A stretch of 64,000 nucleotides of DNA from positions 187,538-251,537 of the forward strand of contig NZ_SOAX01000003.1 in the NCBI RefSeq assembly GCF_004364635.1, given 5' to 3'. Below, piece by piece: positions 61,276-64,000 of the stretch. Under the pieces are notes generated by a model. That model had not been told where the DNA came from. It saw only the letters and a list, made by a program, of their open reading frames with translations, and ran no database searches. This stretch comes from Halospina denitrificans. GTDB lineage: Bacteria > Pseudomonadota > Gammaproteobacteria > Pseudomonadales > Oleiphilaceae. Each line of letters starts with the position of its first letter. Position 1 is the stretch's first letter. The translations under genes and the position numbers were made by a program.

Positions 61276-62703
61276 TTACCCCGCCTTAGAGTAGAAATCG
61301 CTGATGTCCACAAAGTGGCCGTTGATCGCGGCTGCCGCGGCCATAGCCGGGTTCACCAGATGCGTGCGGCCACCGAAGCCCTGCCGGCCCTCGAAGTTGC
61401 GGTTGGAGGTGGATGCGCAGTGTTCACCCTCACCCAGCTGGTCCGGGTTCATCCCCAGGCACATGGAACAACCCGGCTCACGCCACTCAAAGCCGGCCTC
61501 GAGGAAAACCTTATCCAGACCCTCCTGCTCCGCCTGGGCTTTCACCATCCCGGAACCAGGCACGACCATGGCCTGCTTGAGGCTAGGGGCTACTTTATGG
61601 CCCTTCACAATCGCCGCCGCCTGGCGCAGGTCCTCGATGCGCGCGTTGGTGCAGGAACCGATAAAAACTCGATCCAGCCGGATATCGGTCATAGGCGTAT
61701 CAGCCTTGAGACCCATGTACTTCAGGGCCCGCTCCATCCCTTCGCGCTTGATCGGGTCCGACTCGTTGGCGGGGTTCGGCACCCGGCCACCGATGTTGGT
61801 CACCATCTCCGGCGACGTCCCCCAGCTCACCTGGGGCTCAATATCCGCCGCGTCCAGGTGCACCACCTTGTCGAACTCCGCGTCCGGATCGCTCTTGAGA
61901 TCCCGCCAGGCTTCCACGGCCCGGTCCCACATCTCACCCTTGGGCGCCATGGGCCGGCCCCGGACATAGTCGATGGTCTTGTCATCCACCGCCACCATGC
62001 CGGCACGCGCACCCGCCTCGATGGACATGTTGCAGATGGTCATGCGCGCTTCCATCGAGAGGCTGCGGATGGCGGAACCGGCGTACTCAATGGCGTAGCC
62101 CGTGCCACCGGCGGTCCCGATGGTGCCGATAATCGCCAGCATCACGTCCTTGCCCGTGATCCCCGGCTTCAGTTCCCCATCCACCTGGATGAGCATGTTC
62201 TTGGACTTCTTCTGAACGAGACACTGCGTCGCCAGCACATGCTCCACCTCGGAGGTGCCGATGCCGTGAGCCAGGGCCCCGAACGCGCCGTGAGTGGAAG
62301 TGTGGGAGTCGCCACAGACAACCGTCATCCCGGGCAATGTCGCGCCCTGCTCCGGCCCGATCACGTGCACGATGCCCTGGCGCTTGTCATTCATGCCGTA
62401 CTCGACGATACCGAACTCGTTGCAGTTCTGGTCGAGAGTCTGCACCTGGGTCCGGGAAATCGGATCCGCGATGCCCTCGACGCCGCTCTCGCGTCCGGTG
62501 GTGGGCACGTTGTGATCCACGGTCGCGAGGTTCGCATCAATCCGCCAAGGCTTCCGCCCGGCGATCCTCAGCCCTTCAAAGGCCTGGGGCGAGGTCACTT
62601 CGTGCAGCATGTGCCGGTCAATATAGATGAGGGATGACCCATCCGGTCGATCCGTCACCACGTGCGAATCCCAGAGTTTGTCGTACAGTGTCTTGCCACT
62701 CAT
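61276..62703 (-). CDS. leuC: 3-isopropylmalate dehydratase large subunit
   Basis: A 475-residue aconitase-like enzyme with a [4Fe-4S] cluster, which NfuA may supply. Cluster ligands are in [13 protein letters not shown] and [28 protein letters not shown] is a further signature. First gene of leuCDB; a LysR regulator diverges from it. Confidence 0.96.
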   Translation of the reverse strand: MSGKTLYDKLWDSHVVTDRPDGSSLIYIDRHMLHEVTSPQAFEGLRIAGRKPWRIDANLATVDHNVPTTGRESGVEGIADPISRTQVQTLDQNCNEFGIVEYGMNDKRQGIVHVIGPEQGATLPGMTVVCGDSHTSTHGAFGALAHGIGTSEVEHVLATQCLVQKKSKNMLIQVDGELKPGITGKDVMLAIIGTIGTAGGTGYAIEYAGSAIRSLSMEARMTICNMSIEAGARAGMVAVDDKTIDYVRGRPMAPKGEMWDRAVEAWRDLKSDPDAEFDKVVHLDAADIEPQVSWGTSPEMVTNIGGRVPNPANESDPIKREGMERALKYMGLKADTPMTDIRLDRVFIGSCTNARIEDLRQAAAIVKGHKVAPSLKQAMVVPGSGMVKAQAEQEGLDKVFLEAGFEWREPGCSMCLGMNPDQLGEGEHCASTSNRNFEGRQGFGGRTHLVNPAMAAAAAINGHFVDISDFYSKAG

Positions 62704-62804
62704 GAAACGCTCTCCTGTGCGGCTTTTCAGCCAAGTTGACGGCTATTGGGGTAATCATACAAACTTGCTATGGATTACAGCAATTCATGTTTTTTATGTT
62801 TCGG

Positions 62805-62819
62805 ATTCTATATTGGAAT
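62805..62819. promoter_or_regulatory. candidate LysR-type operator between leuC and lysR
   Basis: ATTC-TATATTG-GAAT is a T-N11-A type dyad in the 282-base divergent region, about 165 bases from the LysR start and 100 from the leuC start. The rest of this region (62704-62985) shows an AT-rich stretch near 62760-62830 and no gene. Confidence 0.45.
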
Positions 62820-62985
62820 TTGAACTAACAACTGAAACAGAGGGATAGGCGATCTCCGGGGGTGGTGGGAAGGTCTCCCAGGAACCGCCACAAGTACGTC
62901 CGTGTAGGCGGTTCCCGGAAAGGGCACCCCCTAGCCTCTCGTCAATAAAGCACAACCCCAAACAAGCTAGGGACAAAACCAAACA

Positions 62986-63864
62986 ATGGACACCCAAGCA
63001 CTAACGGCATTCGTAGCAGTAGTCGATGCAGGCTCATTCTCGATAGCCGCCGAAAACCTGCATTTAACCCAATCGGCAGTGAGTAAACGAGTAGCCACCC
63101 TCGAGGACCAGGCAGGACGGGAACTGATTGAACGCCATGGCCGCCGAATCAGCCTGACGGACGCCGGCCGCGCCCTGCTGCCCCATGCCAGACAGGTCCT
63201 TGATGACCTCCATAACGCCAGGCAGTCCCTCACCAACCTCGATACCGAACTCCAGGGCCCCCTGCGGCTGATCACCAGCCACCACATCGGCCTTCACCAC
63301 CTGCCCCGCTGGCTCCGGGCCCTCACCCAGCGTCATCCGGATCTGAGATTCCAGCTCCAGTTCATGGAATCGGAACAGGCCCTGGAGCAGCTTGATCAGC
63401 GGGATGCGCCGTTGGCCTGGGTGACGTTGAATGATCGGGTCATGGAGAAGTTCCAGGTGTGGTTTGCCTGGGAGGATCCGATGAGTTTTGTGTGTGGGAC
63501 GGACCATCCACTCGCGGCCAGGGAGTCGATCACCCTCAGGGATCTGGCCGAATACCAGGCCATATTGCCGGCCGCCAGCACCGAGACGTACCGGGTAATC
63601 TCGCATCTTTTTCTGGAGCAGGGGCTGCGGCTGGAGGCGCAGATGCCAACCAACTACCTGGAGACCATCAAGATGATGACGTCTGTTGGGCTGGGTTGGT
63701 CGGTGCTGCCCGATACCATGTTGGATGACTCTCTGAGGGTGCTGTCCGTGGATCAGCCGGTCACACGTATGCTCGGGGCCGTCGGGTTGCGAGGTCGGGA
63801 GCCGGGGCGTGCTGCCCGGGAGTTGGTGGACGTGGTGCGGGAACAGGAAGCGCCGGCCGGTTAG
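62986..63864 (+). CDS. LysR-family transcriptional regulator
   Basis: A 292-residue LTTR. The N-terminal winged HTH (residues 1-60) shows ALTAFVAVVDAGSFSIAAEN and LTQSAVSKRVATLEDQAGRE; the C-terminal effector-binding domain spans about 88-285. Divergent from leuCDB, it probably regulates those genes, as LeuO- or LtrA-like LTTRs do elsewhere, but the effector is unknown. The ribosome site (AGGGA) is distant. Its TAG stop overlaps the stop of the next, convergent gene. Confidence 0.88.
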   Translation: MDTQALTAFVAVVDAGSFSIAAENLHLTQSAVSKRVATLEDQAGRELIERHGRRISLTDAGRALLPHARQVLDDLHNARQSLTNLDTELQGPLRLITSHHIGLHHLPRWLRALTQRHPDLRFQLQFMESEQALEQLDQRDAPLAWVTLNDRVMEKFQVWFAWEDPMSFVCGTDHPLAARESITLRDLAEYQAILPAASTETYRVISHLFLEQGLRLEAQMPTNYLETIKMMTSVGLGWSVLPDTMLDDSLRVLSVDQPVTRMLGAVGLRGREPGRAARELVDVVREQEAPAG

Positions 63865-64000
63865 CCTGCTCTGCTGCCGGCATAGGCATGCTCAGGGTTG
63901 GGGCGCATCCAGATCCACGCAGCAAGCACCCCGATCAACATGGCGCCCGCCCCCATCTGGAACGCAAGAACAGTGCTCTCCCACTCCACCATCAGCCCGG
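63861..64000 (-). CDS. C-terminal fragment of a membrane protein (transporter-like), cut by the window edge
   Basis: The last 45 residues of a minus-strand frame: one strongly hydrophobic helix (LAFQMGAGAMLIGVLAAWIW) and a short polar tail ending YAGSRAG. This looks like the final helix of a multi-pass protein such as an MFS transporter. Its TAA (63863-63861) shares four bases with the LysR stop. The family cannot be fixed from this fragment. Confidence 0.6.
   Translation of the reverse strand, partial: GLMVEWESTVLAFQMGAGAMLIGVLAAWIWMRPNPEHAYAGSRAG

Noticed and set aside
61171-62637. 488-residue plus-strand frame
   Set aside because: Antisense to leuC, which has intact Fe-S ligands and family motifs.

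Overview
The window is a chromosomal segment of a GC-rich gammaproteobacterium, most likely a marine, Marinobacter-like member of the Pseudomonadales/Alteromonadales. The basis is gene content and order: leuCDB-asd-fimV-truA-trpF-trpB-trpA-accD-folC-SPOR-cvpA-purF-metZ, yccA-tusDCB, ftsK-lolA-rarA-serS-cobA and mltD-gloB-methyltransferase-rnhA-dnaQ are the arrangements known from Pseudomonas and Marinobacter. The genus is an inference; no rRNA is present.

Left part (1-9462): a tRNA-Pro with a near-consensus promoter, selO (protein AMPylase), an AraC-family regulator, a pair of exported proteins (one with an N-terminal DUF6801-like domain plus choice-of-anchor-D repeats, one DUF6160-like), a small exported protein and a large MscK-type mechanosensitive channel.

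Mobile part (9500-19076): a compact integrated element of about 9.6 kb sits at the 3' end of a tRNA-Ser(UGA) gene and is bounded by a 16-bp direct repeat of the tRNA end. It encodes a tyrosine integrase, an AlpA-type HTH protein, a second small HTH-like protein, a primase/DUF3987 helicase-like protein, a putative small and a complete large terminase subunit, a helical protein of unknown function and small accessory genes, two of them in reverse orientation. It has no capsid, portal, tail or lysis gene. It is best read as a phage satellite (PICI/VEIME-like) that carries its own terminase. Its non-coding DNA is rich in structure: tandem GGTRCGT-type repeats with 12-bp spacing at both ends and before the terminase operon, GTAACAT dyads before int and alpA, a 26-bp imperfect inverted repeat with an AT-rich loop right after the primase gene (origin candidate), and a leader hairpin with a T-run before alpA. 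This is the most interesting part of the window.

Middle part (19063-42368): tRNA-Ser, yccA (Bax inhibitor-1 family), tusDCB (sulfur relay for tRNA 2-thiouridine), a DUF445 membrane protein, nfuA (Fe-S carrier), metH, a DUF2970 protein, a 45-residue membrane protein, sohB, an SCP2 protein, a stand-alone ChpA-N-like protein, dnaQ, rnhA, a methyltransferase, gloB, mltD, fabI, a DAHP synthase, cobA, serS, rarA and lolA.

Right part (42372-64000): ftsK, metZ, purF, cvpA, a SPOR protein, folC, accD, trpA, trpB, trpF, truA, fimV, asd, leuB, leuD and leuC, all on the minus strand, then a divergent LysR regulator and the C-terminal end of a membrane protein. Amino-acid synthesis (Trp, Leu, Asp family, Met), folate/lipid supply and cell-envelope or pilus functions (FimV, FtsK, LolA, MltD) are interleaved here, as in related chromosomes. 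No CRISPR array, IS element or rRNA operon was seen.
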